Positions 34,802 to 44,030 of a stretch of 64,000 nucleotides of DNA are shown here, piece after piece (within the stretch, counting starts at the first letter, position 1; each line of letters opens with the position of its first letter). The stretch comes from Photobacterium arenosum. Lineage in GTDB: Bacteria; Pseudomonadota; Gammaproteobacteria; Enterobacterales; Vibrionaceae. The position numbers and the translations under genes were made by a program. The notes under the pieces are model-generated. The model was not told the origin of the DNA and did not search any database. It saw nothing but the letters and a program-made list of their open reading frames with translations. The stretch is taken from NCBI RefSeq assembly GCF_014841115.1, contig NZ_JACYTP010000002.1, positions 534,392-598,391 of the forward strand. The letters are read 5' to 3'.

Positions 34802-37141
34802 ATGGGATTCATCGCATTTCTGTATTTCCTCATCGGGCTGGTGCTGTTTGGAGGAGGTCTGTGGCTGATCTCCCTGGGGGGTAGCTGGTATTTTGCCATC
34901 GCTGGCGTGGTGTTTTTGCTGGTTGCAGCCAAAATCAGAACCAAGCGGGGTAACGCGCAGATCCTGTACGGTTTATTTTTGCTGGCATCGTTGATCTGGT
35001 CATTGTGGGAGTCCGGTTATGACTGGTGGCCACTGGCCAGCAGGATGGGATTACTGCTGGTTTTAGGTATACCGCTGCTGTTTTCTTTCCGTCTGATGGG
35101 GCGAACCAGAATCAGCCGTCTGACCGCGTACTGGTGGTTAGTCGCGCTGGTGACGCTGGGCAGCATGTTTAACGACACCCACAAGCTGGAAGGCCAGTTA
35201 AACACATCCACTATTGTCCAGACACCGAAGCTGGGGCAGGTACCTGAAGGGGATTGGTACAGCTACGGCCGCAGCAATTTTGGGCAGCGTTACTCGCCGC
35301 TGGAGGATATTACTCCGCAGAATGTGGGTAAGTTAGAGCAAGCCTGGCAGTACCAAACCGATGATGTGAAAAGAAAAGGGGATATCGGGGAATTTACTTA
35401 TGAGGCTACGCCGCTGAAAATCGGCAATACCTTGTATTTGTGCACACCCCACAACTGGCTGGTGGCACTGGATGCCGACAGCGGCCAGCAGCGCTGGGTG
35501 TATAACGCGAAAGTCGGCGAGGACAACCAGCGCCAGCACCAGACTTGCCGCGGGGTGTCTTATCTCGCGCCTCAGGCAGGTGAACCGGCCATGATTTCGC
35601 AGCCCGGTTCCGGTGCGGCGGAAACATTAGCCAGTGTTGACTGCGATGCGCAGATCTTTTTGCCGACCTCAAATGCCAGGCTGATTGCGCTGGATCCGGC
35701 CACCGGCGCACGCTGTAAAAATTTCGCTGAAGACGGAGTGCTGGACTTACTGCACAATATGCCCTTCCCAAAATCCGGTTATTATTATTCCACCTCTCCG
35801 CCTGTGGTGGCGAAAGGGGTCGTGGTCGTGGCCGGTTCCGTCAATGACAACTATGACATCAACTCGCCATCCGGTGTTATCCGTGCCTACGATGTCAAAA
35901 CCGGAGCCTTGAAGTGGAATTGGGATTCGGCCAATCCAACCGATACCCAGCCGATTGCCAAAGATAAACTGTATGCGACCAGTTCGCCGAACAGTTGGTC
36001 TGTCGCCAGTGCAGACGAAGCGCTGGGCTTGATATATATCCCTATGGGCAACCGTACCCCGGATCAGCTGGGCATGTTCCGCACCCCGGAGGAAGAAAAA
36101 TACGCTTCTTCGGTCGTGGCATTGCGCCTGGATAATGGTCAGCCAGTCTGGGTACAGCAGTTTGTTCATCATGATTTGTGGGACATGGATACCCCCGCGC
36201 AACCGAGCCTGTTAGATATTCAGACCGACAGTGGTCTGCTGCCTGGGCTGGTTGTGCCGACGAAACAAGGCGATGTCTATGTACTGAACCGGGCGACTGG
36301 CGAGCCGATCCATCCGATTACCGAAGTGGCAGCACCTCAGGGAACAATTGATGGCGATTTTGCCTCTCCGACCCAGCCTGAATCAGCACTGAATTTTAAT
36401 CCGCCGCCGCTGGAAGAGAAAGACATGTGGGGCGCTACGCTGATTGATCAGCTCTACTGCCGTATTCAGTTTCGCCAGCTGCGTTATGAAGGCCGCTATA
36501 CCCCGCCATCAGAACAGGGAACTATCGTCTTTCCCGGTAATTTCGGTGTCTTTAACTGGGGCGGGATCGCCGTGGATCCAGAGCGGCAGGTGATGTTCGG
36601 TATGCCGCTTTATCTGGCTTTTACTTCTACCTTAATTAAGAAAGACAGCAGTGCGTCACTGGGTGAGGTCAACGTAGGGGAACATGGTGTGAATGCCAAC
36701 CAAGGTGCTGATTACGCCGTGAGCCTCAAACCTTTCTTATCACCGCTGGGCGTGCCTTGTCAGCAACCGCCCTGGGGTTATGTGGCCGGTGCTGATCTGA
36801 GTCAGGGCAACGTTGTTTACAAGCACAGAAACGGGACAATTCGCGATCTGACTCCCTTGCTGCTGCCCATCGAAATGGGCGTCCCCGGCATAGGCGGGCC
36901 GATCATTACCAAAGGCGGCGTTGTCTTTATGGCAGCCGCAGTCGATAACTATCTGCGTGCTTATGATCTCAGCGACGGTGAAGAAATATGGAAAGCCCGC
37001 CTGCCTGCCGGTGGACAAGCCACACCTATGACTTACCTCAATAGCCAGGGCGAGCAGATGGTGGTGATTGTGGCCGGGGGACATGGCTCAATCGGCACAA
37101 CGCTTGGGGACTATATTGTTGCCTTTAAGCTGAAAAAATAG
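34802..37141 (+). CDS. gcd: Membrane-bound PQQ-dependent glucose dehydrogenase
   Basis: Quinoprotein that oxidises D-glucose to gluconolactone at the periplasmic face and passes electrons to ubiquinone. The 779-residue protein has five N-terminal membrane helices (about residues 1-130) and an eight-bladed PQQ propeller. Signatures are WYSYGRSNFGQRYSPL, FTYEATPLKIGNTLYLCTPH, the vicinity of the catalytic Asp in HHDLWDMDTPAQPSL, FPGNFGVFNWGG, GVPGIGGPIITKGGVVF and the final tryptophan-docking repeats. It matches E. coli Gcd (796 aa). ATG 34802 has AGAGG upstream. No pqq genes are visible, so the holoenzyme needs PQQ from elsewhere. Confidence 0.93.
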   Translation: MGFIAFLYFLIGLVLFGGGLWLISLGGSWYFAIAGVVFLLVAAKIRTKRGNAQILYGLFLLASLIWSLWESGYDWWPLASRMGLLLVLGIPLLFSFRLMGRTRISRLTAYWWLVALVTLGSMFNDTHKLEGQLNTSTIVQTPKLGQVPEGDWYSYGRSNFGQRYSPLEDITPQNVGKLEQAWQYQTDDVKRKGDIGEFTYEATPLKIGNTLYLCTPHNWLVALDADSGQQRWVYNAKVGEDNQRQHQTCRGVSYLAPQAGEPAMISQPGSGAAETLASVDCDAQIFLPTSNARLIALDPATGARCKNFAEDGVLDLLHNMPFPKSGYYYSTSPPVVAKGVVVVAGSVNDNYDINSPSGVIRAYDVKTGALKWNWDSANPTDTQPIAKDKLYATSSPNSWSVASADEALGLIYIPMGNRTPDQLGMFRTPEEEKYASSVVALRLDNGQPVWVQQFVHHDLWDMDTPAQPSLLDIQTDSGLLPGLVVPTKQGDVYVLNRATGEPIHPITEVAAPQGTIDGDFASPTQPESALNFNPPPLEEKDMWGATLIDQLYCRIQFRQLRYEGRYTPPSEQGTIVFPGNFGVFNWGGIAVDPERQVMFGMPLYLAFTSTLIKKDSSASLGEVNVGEHGVNANQGADYAVSLKPFLSPLGVPCQQPPWGYVAGADLSQGNVVYKHRNGTIRDLTPLLLPIEMGVPGIGGPIITKGGVVFMAAAVDNYLRAYDLSDGEEIWKARLPAGGQATPMTYLNSQGEQMVVIVAGGHGSIGTTLGDYIVAFKLKK

Positions 37142-37301
37142 CCTGAGCCATGATGTCTTTGGTGGTGACTGGCACGGAATTCTTCGGTGCTCTGGCGGCA
37201 TTCAGTGCCAGTCTGTTTTGCGGCGCGGCTTGCTATATCAGCCTTGTTGAGCATCCCGCCAGACTGGAATGCGGTGCGGAACTGGCGGCGACTGAATTGA
37301 G

Positions 37302-37985
37302 CTAGCCGGTAGAGACCACTTCCCACGTACCGTCCGGCAGTTTGCAGGCGGTGCCGACAGCGGTTTCTGTTGTCTCGTTCACTGTGACCAATTGCTGAAA
37401 CTCTCTGCAATAGCGGCCACTGGTGGTTGTACCTTCCCGCGTTGCTTTCACCGAGCCAGAAGCGGCGCCGTCCTGCCATTGTACAGTGCGGCCCACTGGT
37501 GATGTGGTAGCCGTTATCTGCGCTTGTTCATGACGCCGTTGCTGGTGTTCATTGAGCTGGTTTAGCAGTTCGAAGTGAATAGCGGTGAAACCCAGCCAGT
37601 TGATGGCTTCCTGATTCGTTCGATATTGTCCGTAGCCATCATACCAACTGCCGTAAGGTCGGGTGACCCGAATGCTGTTAACCACAAAGTAACGATCCGG
37701 TGGGACTGCAGCATTGCTCTTGTTCTGTCTGGCCAGATAGTCGTCGATGTCAACATAGTGACGGCTGTCCATCACGCCATTTTTTAATTCTTCTCTGGTG
37801 ATTCGCCCTGTGCGCTTTTCGATATTCACCTGTGGTGAGTAGATGGGTTGCTGGCCGCTGAGCAGCGCCAGTTTCTTGCCGGCTGAAAATGCAGTATCGG
37901 TGGCGTGAGCGCCGGACGCCGCTAAAATCAGGGAGGACAGCAGTAAGGATGAGCCTGACAACATAAGAGAGACTGTTCGATGCAT
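37302..37985 (-). CDS. Exported protein with surface-antigen-like C-terminus
   Basis: A 227-residue secreted protein. A signal peptide ends near SGAHA. The middle is tyrosine-rich (RPYGSWYDGYGQYR), and the last 50 residues carry GRYCREFQQLVTVNETTETAVGTACKLPDGTWEVV. That pattern, with two cysteines and a DG-W motif, resembles the 17-kDa surface-antigen/RT0821 family found in outer-membrane proteins. I chose the ATG at 37985 because GGAG lies nine bases upstream; the ATG at 38000 overlaps that site. The function is unknown. It stands alone, convergent with gcd. Confidence 0.75.
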   Translation of the reverse strand: MHRTVSLMLSGSSLLLSSLILAASGAHATDTAFSAGKKLALLSGQQPIYSPQVNIEKRTGRITREELKNGVMDSRHYVDIDDYLARQNKSNAAVPPDRYFVVNSIRVTRPYGSWYDGYGQYRTNQEAINWLGFTAIHFELLNQLNEHQQRRHEQAQITATTSPVGRTVQWQDGAASGSVKATREGTTTSGRYCREFQQLVTVNETTETAVGTACKLPDGTWEVVSTG

Positions 37986-38369
37986 TGTCGAGTACTCCAT
38001 ATCTAAGGGCTGTACATTGAGTAACCAAATGCCTCCTGCCTGTTATGTCTATACTCCCTTACGCCTTCAGTATAGGCAGCCTATTCATAGGCTTGTGGAT
38101 TCCATGTCCTGGGTCTAAAAATCGATACATCTTCAGGCAGAATGGTCAGCAAAGGCTATCCTTGACGATATCAGTGACAATGAACTCTGATGCTTCCGGT
38201 GGTAAATGCTCTCTGTTCATGCATTAATAATTTATGCATAACGAGTTGCTTATCTGTCTTTACGCAGGTTGTCTGTTTTTACGCAGACAATACGTTGTTC
38301 TGACTCAGTACGGTTGAGTTATTAGCCATATCCACTGTGTCTGATGCAGCGAACAAAACAAGGGAATGT
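37986..38369. other. Intergenic region with a 13-bp direct repeat
   Basis: No gene is supported. TGTCTTTACGCAG (38255-38267) and TGTTTTTACGCAG (38274-38286) are near-identical direct repeats 19 bases apart, about 85 bases before the GAF gene. They could be a regulator's binding sites. Confidence 0.5.
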
Positions 38370-38888
38370 ATGCACACTGAATATTCTGAAAGCGAAAATG
38401 TGATTCGCCGTTTAAATGAAATTGCCCAGCTTTACGATAAAGGCTTCGATGTCCAGATGAATGCGCTCATTCAGCTGGGACTGGAGCAATTCAATCTGGA
38501 CATCGGTATCCTGGCGCAGGTGGAAGGTGACACTTACACCATACGCCATTGTATTTGCCCGGAACACATGCCTCTTATGCCCGGCAATCAATTTGAATTT
38601 GGTATGACGTACTGCGCAGTCACTTGCGAATCAAACGGTGTCGTTGCCGTTGAGCATGTCGGTAACAGCGATATACTGGGGAGCCATCCAGCCTACCGGC
38701 ACTTTGGGCTTGAATCCTATATTGCTATTCCTATCCATGTGGGTGGAGTGACCTGGGGAACACTGAACTTTTCCAGTCCGGCCCCTTATCCCCGCGCATT
38801 CAAAGACATAGATACCGATACTCTGCAACTGATGGCGAGCTGGATAGAAACCGAGCTGGTACGGCGAATGCAGGAAAATGAACGGTAA
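38370..38888 (+). CDS. GAF-domain protein
   Basis: A soluble 172-residue protein made almost wholly of one GAF domain (about residues 20-165). Typical parts are LGLEQFNLDIGILAQVEGD, the ligand-pocket segment SYIAIPIHVGGVTWGTLNFSS, and a final helix LQLMASWIETELVRRM. No output domain is attached, so it may act as a free sensor or enzyme such as a methionine-sulfoxide reductase relative; the key Cys pattern of fRMsr is not clear. ATG 38370 has AAGGGA upstream; a GTG at 38337 is also open. The esterase gene follows after 19 bases. Confidence 0.82.
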   Translation: MHTEYSESENVIRRLNEIAQLYDKGFDVQMNALIQLGLEQFNLDIGILAQVEGDTYTIRHCICPEHMPLMPGNQFEFGMTYCAVTCESNGVVAVEHVGNSDILGSHPAYRHFGLESYIAIPIHVGGVTWGTLNFSSPAPYPRAFKDIDTDTLQLMASWIETELVRRMQENER

Positions 38889-38907
38889 GGAGTCCGTCGG
38901 CTAAGTC

Positions 38908-39855
38908 ATGGTAAAACTGGATAATGGATTGAAAATCTGGCTGGATGCCTACAATCAGGGGCTGGCGCAACTGATGCAATCTGGCTACGTTGCCACTGCT
39001 GAAGCCGTACGGGACGGACTGTCGACCCTGACGGCAACTTGTGTGACTGATTCGCCCCACATAGCCAGAGTACTCGACACCTGTGTCACTGAGCACACAC
39101 AGGTTGTTCCTGTCCGTATTTATCATCCAGCACCTGACAGGCCGTTGCCTGTTATTGTTTTTCTGCACGGCGGTGGCCACATGGCAGGCAGTGTGGCTGT
39201 GTACGATGCTATCTGCCGGAAACTGTCAAAAGCCACGCAACACATAGTGGTGTCGGTTGATTACCGTTTGGCGCCCGAGTGGCCCTATCCCAACGGATTA
39301 TCGGATGCCCGCATTGTTATCGGTCAACTCTGGCCTTTGCTTGAACAGCATCAGTTAGCGTATTTACCGACACTGTCACTGGTGGGGGATTCAGGGGGCG
39401 GCGCGATGGCGGCCACACTGAGTGCTGACTATCAGGACTATCCCAACGTTAGCATAGATAATCAGGTGCTGATTTATCCCAGCCTGGATTACACCATGAG
39501 CCAGCCTTCGGTCACCGCAAACGGCAAAGGGCTGTTTCTCCAGCAGGATAAAATGCAGTGGTATTTTGATCATTATTTTCAGCATGGCGAGGACAGGCAG
39601 GCCGCTTCCCCGTTGTTTATGGCTAAGAGCGCCCAGCTGCCCCGAACGCTGATGATCACGGCTGAATTCTGCCCCTTAAGGGACGAAGGTGTGGCTTATG
39701 TACAGCAATTGTCAGCGCTGGGAATCCCTACCGAACATTTTCATCTTGATGACATGATCCACGCGTACCTTAATCTTGAATCGTTAGTGCCGATTCAGTG
39801 TCGCGCCACCTATCAGAAAATTGCAGATTTTTTAACAACATCGGGTGATAATTAA
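38908..39855 (+). CDS. Alpha/beta hydrolase of the hormone-sensitive lipase family
   Basis: A 315-residue cytoplasmic esterase of the HSL (acetyl-esterase) family. The oxyanion-hole motif is FLHGGGHMAGS and the nucleophile elbow GDSGGGAMA. Asp and His of the triad are probably in EFCPLRDEG and DDMIHAYLN. DYRLAPEWPYPNG is also diagnostic. It should hydrolyse short-chain esters; the natural substrate is unknown. It lies 19 bases after the GAF gene and is probably co-transcribed with it. Confidence 0.88.
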   Translation: MVKLDNGLKIWLDAYNQGLAQLMQSGYVATAEAVRDGLSTLTATCVTDSPHIARVLDTCVTEHTQVVPVRIYHPAPDRPLPVIVFLHGGGHMAGSVAVYDAICRKLSKATQHIVVSVDYRLAPEWPYPNGLSDARIVIGQLWPLLEQHQLAYLPTLSLVGDSGGGAMAATLSADYQDYPNVSIDNQVLIYPSLDYTMSQPSVTANGKGLFLQQDKMQWYFDHYFQHGEDRQAASPLFMAKSAQLPRTLMITAEFCPLRDEGVAYVQQLSALGIPTEHFHLDDMIHAYLNLESLVPIQCRATYQKIADFLTTSGDN

Positions 39856-39895
39856 CTCTTTGCACCTTTGTTACTTTGCACAATAAGGACCCAGT

Positions 39896-40330
39896 ATGTT
39901 CGAAATCGTGATCCGCTATTTCCACTTTATCGGTATTTTTGCACTCTTCTCCGTGCTGGTGGTCGAGCATATGTTGATCAAACGTCGCCTGACAGCTGAG
40001 GAAATGCATCGTCTGGCAAGGCTGGATGCTGTCTATGGCATTTCAGCCGTTGTTGTGCTTTTGGCCGGGCTGGCAATGTGGTTTCTGGTGGGCAAACCTG
40101 CCGACTTTTACACCGCGAATCCGGTCTTTCATGCCAAAGTGACCTTGTTTCTGATAGTGGCTGCTTTGTCGGTTTTTCCCACCGTTTTCTTTTACAGACA
40201 CAGACGCACAACCCGCGAAACCATTCCGGTGCCGCCTGCCATTGTTATTCTTATCCGTCTGGAGTTATTACTGCTGCTTGTGATTCCCTTACTGGCTGTA
40301 CTGATGGCACGAGGTGTCGGGCTTGGCTGA
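39896..40330 (+). CDS. DUF2214 membrane protein
   Basis: A 144-residue protein with four predicted membrane helices (FIGIFALFSVLVVEHML, YGISAVVVLLAGLAMWF, VTLFLIVAALSVFPTVFF, LELLLLLVIPLLAVLMA). The N-terminal histidine (RYFHFIGIF) and the VEHML motif are typical of DUF2214. No function is established for the family. It lies 40 bases after the esterase and may share its transcript. Confidence 0.78.
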   Translation: MFEIVIRYFHFIGIFALFSVLVVEHMLIKRRLTAEEMHRLARLDAVYGISAVVVLLAGLAMWFLVGKPADFYTANPVFHAKVTLFLIVAALSVFPTVFFYRHRRTTRETIPVPPAIVILIRLELLLLLVIPLLAVLMARGVGLG

Positions 40331-40506
40331 TGCTTGCGGGATACAGCCTGACGACAGCGCGCGACGCGCCGATATTGATTCAGATCTCCCTCTTAAAACT
40401 GCCTGAAACTCAGTATGTTGCAAAATCGCATCTAAGCTTAATGTAAGAGCGAACTGTAGCTGTTGTGCGGTGCTGCTCTGCGGGTTGAGCAAAAGGGGTG
40501 AGGCTG

Positions 40507-41877
40507 ATGATGGAAGCGCGAGCAGTAAAATCCGTGGCCGATGCAAAAGCGATTGTCGAAGAGCGTGGCCTGACCCATGTCAAGGTTGGCCTGTTCGATA
40601 ATGACGGCATCATGCGCGGCAAATATATGTCCAAAGCCAAGTTTTTTGCATCACTGGAGAAGGGTTTTTCTTTTTGCGACGTGGTGCTGGGCTGGGATGC
40701 GAACGATCAGCTCTATGACAATACCCGGTATACGGGCTGGCATACCGGGTATCCGGATGCCCCCGTGCGTATCTTGCCGCATACTTGCCGTGATGTGCTG
40801 GACGAAGAGGGCATGCTGCTCTTTATTGCTGAATTTACCGGTACGGCTGAAGCTGTGTGCCCGCGTGGGGTGTTACGACGAGTGCTGGCAAAAGCGGAGG
40901 CGATGGGATTTGAGGTTCAGGCCGCGCTGGAATATGAATTCTTTTTATTTCGCGAAACACCGCATTCGGCGCGGGAAAAAGGCTTCCGCAATCTGCAAAC
41001 TGTCACACCGGACTGGTTTGGCTATTCCATGATCCGCAACTCGGTCTACAGCGAGCTGTATCACGACATTCTGGCGATGGGCCAGATTATGGATTTCCCC
41101 ATTGAGGGTATTCATTCCGAAACCGGACCGGGTGTGATTGAAGCGGCGATTGCCGTTGATCAGGCAGAAGCGGCAGCAGACAAAGCCGCGCTGTTTAAAA
41201 CCTACATGAAAGTGCTGGCGCAGCGTCGGGATTTGCTGGCGACCTTCATGGCGAAATGGTCAATGGACTATCCCGGCCAAAGCGGTCACATTCATGTTTC
41301 CCTCCAGCATAAAAACGGTCAATCCGCTTTCTTTGATGCCAGCCAAACACATGGCATGAGCACAATCCAACGGCAGTTTCTGGCGGGCCAGCAACGTTTG
41401 ATGCCCGAGTTTTTGTGCATGATTGCCCCAACGATCAACAGTTATACCCGTATGGTGCCCGGCTTCTGGGCGCCGACGCACGCGACATGGGGCATTGAAA
41501 ACCGCACAACGGCGCTGCGGGTAATACCGGGGAACGAGACATCCCAGCGCATCGAATACCGGCTGGGTGCAGCAGATGCCAACCCTTACCTGGCACTGGC
41601 GGCGGCTGTAGCGTCAGGCTTGTACGGCATCATGAATCAATGGCAGCCATTGGATGCGGTAACTGGTAATGCCTATGATCAGCCACAGCCTGCCGAATTG
41701 GCGCTGCCAGCCACGTTGTGGGAGGCCGCGCAGCGTTTCAGGGCCTCCGATGCGGCCCGTTCCCTGCTGGGAGAGGCGTTTGTAGAGCATTTTGCCGCAA
41801 CTCGCGAGTGGGAAGAGCGCGAATTCAGAAAGCAGGTCACAGACTGGGAACTTGCCCGGTATTTCGAAATCATTTAA
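40507..41877 (+). CDS. Glutamine-synthetase-like gamma-glutamyl ligase
   Basis: A 456-residue protein of the glutamine synthetase superfamily, in the group that glutamylates amines (PuuA, GlnA3-like) rather than ammonia. It has the beta-grasp start VKVGLFDNDGIMRGKYM, the catalytic segments ALEYEFFLF, GPGVIEAAI and SGHIHVSLQ, and the nucleotide/glutamate region GIENRTTALRVIPG followed by RIEYRLGAADANPYLALAA. The adenylylation loop of GlnA is absent. It probably makes a gamma-glutamyl amide of a polyamine, ethanolamine or similar. The next gene, 31 bases on, is a class I amidotransferase-like hydrolase that could remove the glutamyl group. Start ATG 40507; a GTG at 40498 is in frame. Confidence 0.85.
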   Translation: MMEARAVKSVADAKAIVEERGLTHVKVGLFDNDGIMRGKYMSKAKFFASLEKGFSFCDVVLGWDANDQLYDNTRYTGWHTGYPDAPVRILPHTCRDVLDEEGMLLFIAEFTGTAEAVCPRGVLRRVLAKAEAMGFEVQAALEYEFFLFRETPHSAREKGFRNLQTVTPDWFGYSMIRNSVYSELYHDILAMGQIMDFPIEGIHSETGPGVIEAAIAVDQAEAAADKAALFKTYMKVLAQRRDLLATFMAKWSMDYPGQSGHIHVSLQHKNGQSAFFDASQTHGMSTIQRQFLAGQQRLMPEFLCMIAPTINSYTRMVPGFWAPTHATWGIENRTTALRVIPGNETSQRIEYRLGAADANPYLALAAAVASGLYGIMNQWQPLDAVTGNAYDQPQPAELALPATLWEAAQRFRASDAARSLLGEAFVEHFAATREWEEREFRKQVTDWELARYFEII

Positions 41878-41908
41878 TTCGCGACGGTACAGACAGGGAG
41901 AGACAACA

Positions 41909-42631
41909 ATGCGATTAGGCGTGCTCTTGTGTGACGATGTGGCGCCTGAGCTTCAGGCCGCTCACGGTAACTATCGGGACATGTTTTCCACTCTGTTTCA
42001 TGATTATTCAAAGCAAATCACCCTGGTGTTCTACCGTGTGATTGACGGTGAATACCCCAAAGATGTTGATGAGTGCGATGCTTACATGACCTCTGGCAGT
42101 CAATTCGGCGCCAATGACGGCTTTGTCTGGATCGGACACTTGATGGCGTTCATTGAAAGGCTGTATGAAGAGAACAAGCCTTTTGTGGGTATCTGTTTTG
42201 GTCATCAGCTGATGGCAAAGGCGCTGGGTGGCGAAGTGGTGACATCCGGCAGAGGCTGGGGCATCGGTGTCAACAGCCATGCGGTGAAGAAAAAAGCCGG
42301 CTGGATGAAAGGCGCCGGGCCAACAGTCTCTCTTGTGCTCAGCCATCAGGACCAGATCAGTCTGTTGCCTCCCGAGGCCCGAGTGCTGGCAGGCAGTGAT
42401 TTTTGTCCATTTGCCATGATCCAGATAAAGACCTGCTTTCTGGGCATACAGGGACATCCTGAGTTCACGAAAGCTTATGTGAAAGATCTGATGGCAGCCC
42501 GGCAGCAGCTTTATGCCGCAGAAGCCTATGAAAAAGGCATCGACTCGTTATCGCAACCGGTGGATGACAAACTGGTGGTGTCCTGGATTGTCAGTTTTCT
42601 TGATACCGTCCTGGCCAAACGCCGGACATAA
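41909..42631 (+). CDS. Class I glutamine amidotransferase-like hydrolase
   Basis: A 240-residue free-standing GATase_1 domain, like the GMP-synthase amidotransferase half (E. coli YfeJ type). The nucleophile elbow GICFGHQLMAKAL supplies Cys, and GIQGHPEFTKAY supplies His and Glu, so the triad is complete. CDAYMTSGSQFGANDGFVW forms the oxyanion region. AGGGAGAG precedes the ATG at 41909. Following a gamma-glutamyl ligase directly, it most likely hydrolyses the gamma-glutamyl product, comparable in logic to PuuA/PuuD of putrescine degradation, though it belongs to a different subfamily from that PuuD. Confidence 0.83.
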   Translation: MRLGVLLCDDVAPELQAAHGNYRDMFSTLFHDYSKQITLVFYRVIDGEYPKDVDECDAYMTSGSQFGANDGFVWIGHLMAFIERLYEENKPFVGICFGHQLMAKALGGEVVTSGRGWGIGVNSHAVKKKAGWMKGAGPTVSLVLSHQDQISLLPPEARVLAGSDFCPFAMIQIKTCFLGIQGHPEFTKAYVKDLMAARQQLYAAEAYEKGIDSLSQPVDDKLVVSWIVSFLDTVLAKRRT

Positions 42632-42696
42632 AGTCAGAGGAAAAAACAGCAGGCTCAGAGCATGAACCTGCTGTATATCGCTGAATATGTCGCAGA

Positions 42697-43893
42697 TCAG
42701 GCCGTTTGCAGTGCCATACGTTGTTGCAGTAAACGGTAGCAATACACGCTTGCCAGCAGCACCCCGCCGCCCGCCACAATAGTGACGGCGAACCCGGCGC
42801 GAATCCCCATTTCATCAATCACCCAGCCAGTTAATGCTGCACCGGCGGCGATGCCTATGCCCAGTCCTGTGATCATCCAGGTAAACCCTTCTGTCAGCTT
42901 TGACTCAGGCACAATCTTTTCCACAAGGCCCATAGTCACAATCATGGTGGGTGCGAAGAAGATGCCCGCGATGAAAACGGAGACGGATAGTGTCAGTACA
43001 TCGTATACCACCAGCAGCGGGAGTGTGGCTGTCGCAGTGGCGATGGAAGCCAGTAACAACTGTTTTGGCAGAGCGAGGTTCAGGCGCAGTGCGCCAAACA
43101 CCAGACCAGAAATACAGGACCCCGCGGCATAGGCCGACAGGACAAAACTGGCTGCCACAGGCACGCCTTGCTGCTTGGCAAACGCGACACTGAGCACATC
43201 CACCGTACCGACTATGGTGCCCAGAGCGATCAGAGTCAGCAGCAGCATTTTCATGGTGACAGGTTCAAGTGCAGATCCCTGCTGATGTTCAGTTTGCTCT
43301 GATACCGGCGGTTCGGTTCTTTTCTGCAAACTGAATAATGCTATGCCAACCGCCAGCATTAGCGCTGCCACGAATGGCCCGGCGATGGGCGACACAGCCA
43401 CGCTGAGACCGACGGCGATAGGAGGCCCAACGATGAAACAGACTTCATCCAGCACAGACTCCAGTGAGTAGGCGGTATGCAGGGCAGGCTGGCCTTTGTA
43501 GATGTGTGTCCAGCGCGCTCTGACCATGGCGGGCATGCTGGGTATAAACCCGCCCAGCGCCGCAAACAGAAACAGTGTCCAGTCAGGTGCAGCCAGATGA
43601 ACGCAGGCTAAAAGCAGCAGCATACCCAGCACACTGATTGCCGTCGCAAAGGGCAAGATGCGGCCCTGACCATAGCGGTCTGTCAGGCGGGAAATCTGAG
43701 GAGCAATCAAGGCTGTTGAGAGTGTGAAGGTGGCAGCCACCGCACCAGCCAGCCAATAAGAACCATGAATCTGGGAAATCATAGTGATTATCCCGATGCC
43801 CGCCATTGAAATGGGCAGGCGGGCAATCAGCCCTGACAGGGAAAAAGCCAATGTTCCCGGGGCGTGAAACAGTTCCTTGTATGGGTTCGCCAT
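42697..43893 (-). CDS. MFS transporter
   Basis: A 398-residue major facilitator protein with twelve predicted helices. Typical parts are GLIARLPISMAGIGIITMI in helix 1 and the loop 2-3 motif SRLTDRYGQGRILPFATA (variant of DRxGRR). It resembles small multidrug or metabolite exporters; the substrate is unknown. GGAG lies seven bases before the ATG at 43893. It is divergent from a TetR gene, with a perfect palindrome between them, so it is very probably repressed by that regulator. Confidence 0.87.
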   Translation of the reverse strand: MANPYKELFHAPGTLAFSLSGLIARLPISMAGIGIITMISQIHGSYWLAGAVAATFTLSTALIAPQISRLTDRYGQGRILPFATAISVLGMLLLLACVHLAAPDWTLFLFAALGGFIPSMPAMVRARWTHIYKGQPALHTAYSLESVLDEVCFIVGPPIAVGLSVAVSPIAGPFVAALMLAVGIALFSLQKRTEPPVSEQTEHQQGSALEPVTMKMLLLTLIALGTIVGTVDVLSVAFAKQQGVPVAASFVLSAYAAGSCISGLVFGALRLNLALPKQLLLASIATATATLPLLVVYDVLTLSVSVFIAGIFFAPTMIVTMGLVEKIVPESKLTEGFTWMITGLGIGIAAGAALTGWVIDEMGIRAGFAVTIVAGGGVLLASVYCYRLLQQRMALQTA

Positions 43894-43964
43894 GAATATC
43901 TCCAGTCAGTCATTAAGAATATGCCCATGCGCACTTATGACGGATGGGATGCATAAGAAACTAA

Positions 43965-43987
43965 TTGACATACGCGGTGTATGTCAA
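43965..43987. promoter_or_regulatory. Operator between the MFS and TetR genes
   Basis: TTGACATAC-GCGGT-GTATGTCAA is a perfect 9-bp palindrome. Its first six bases form a consensus -35 (TTGACA), and TATAAA (43989-43994) lies 18 bases on, giving a strong tetR promoter overlapped by the operator. Confidence 0.75.
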
Positions 43988-44030
43988 CTATAAATGAACC
44001 TGTTCTCATACTTTAGGGACCCAAACTAGC

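Noticed and set aside
38045..38227. Plus-strand 60-codon frame in the gap before the GAF gene
   Set aside because: No ribosome site and no recognisable features; it is probably chance.
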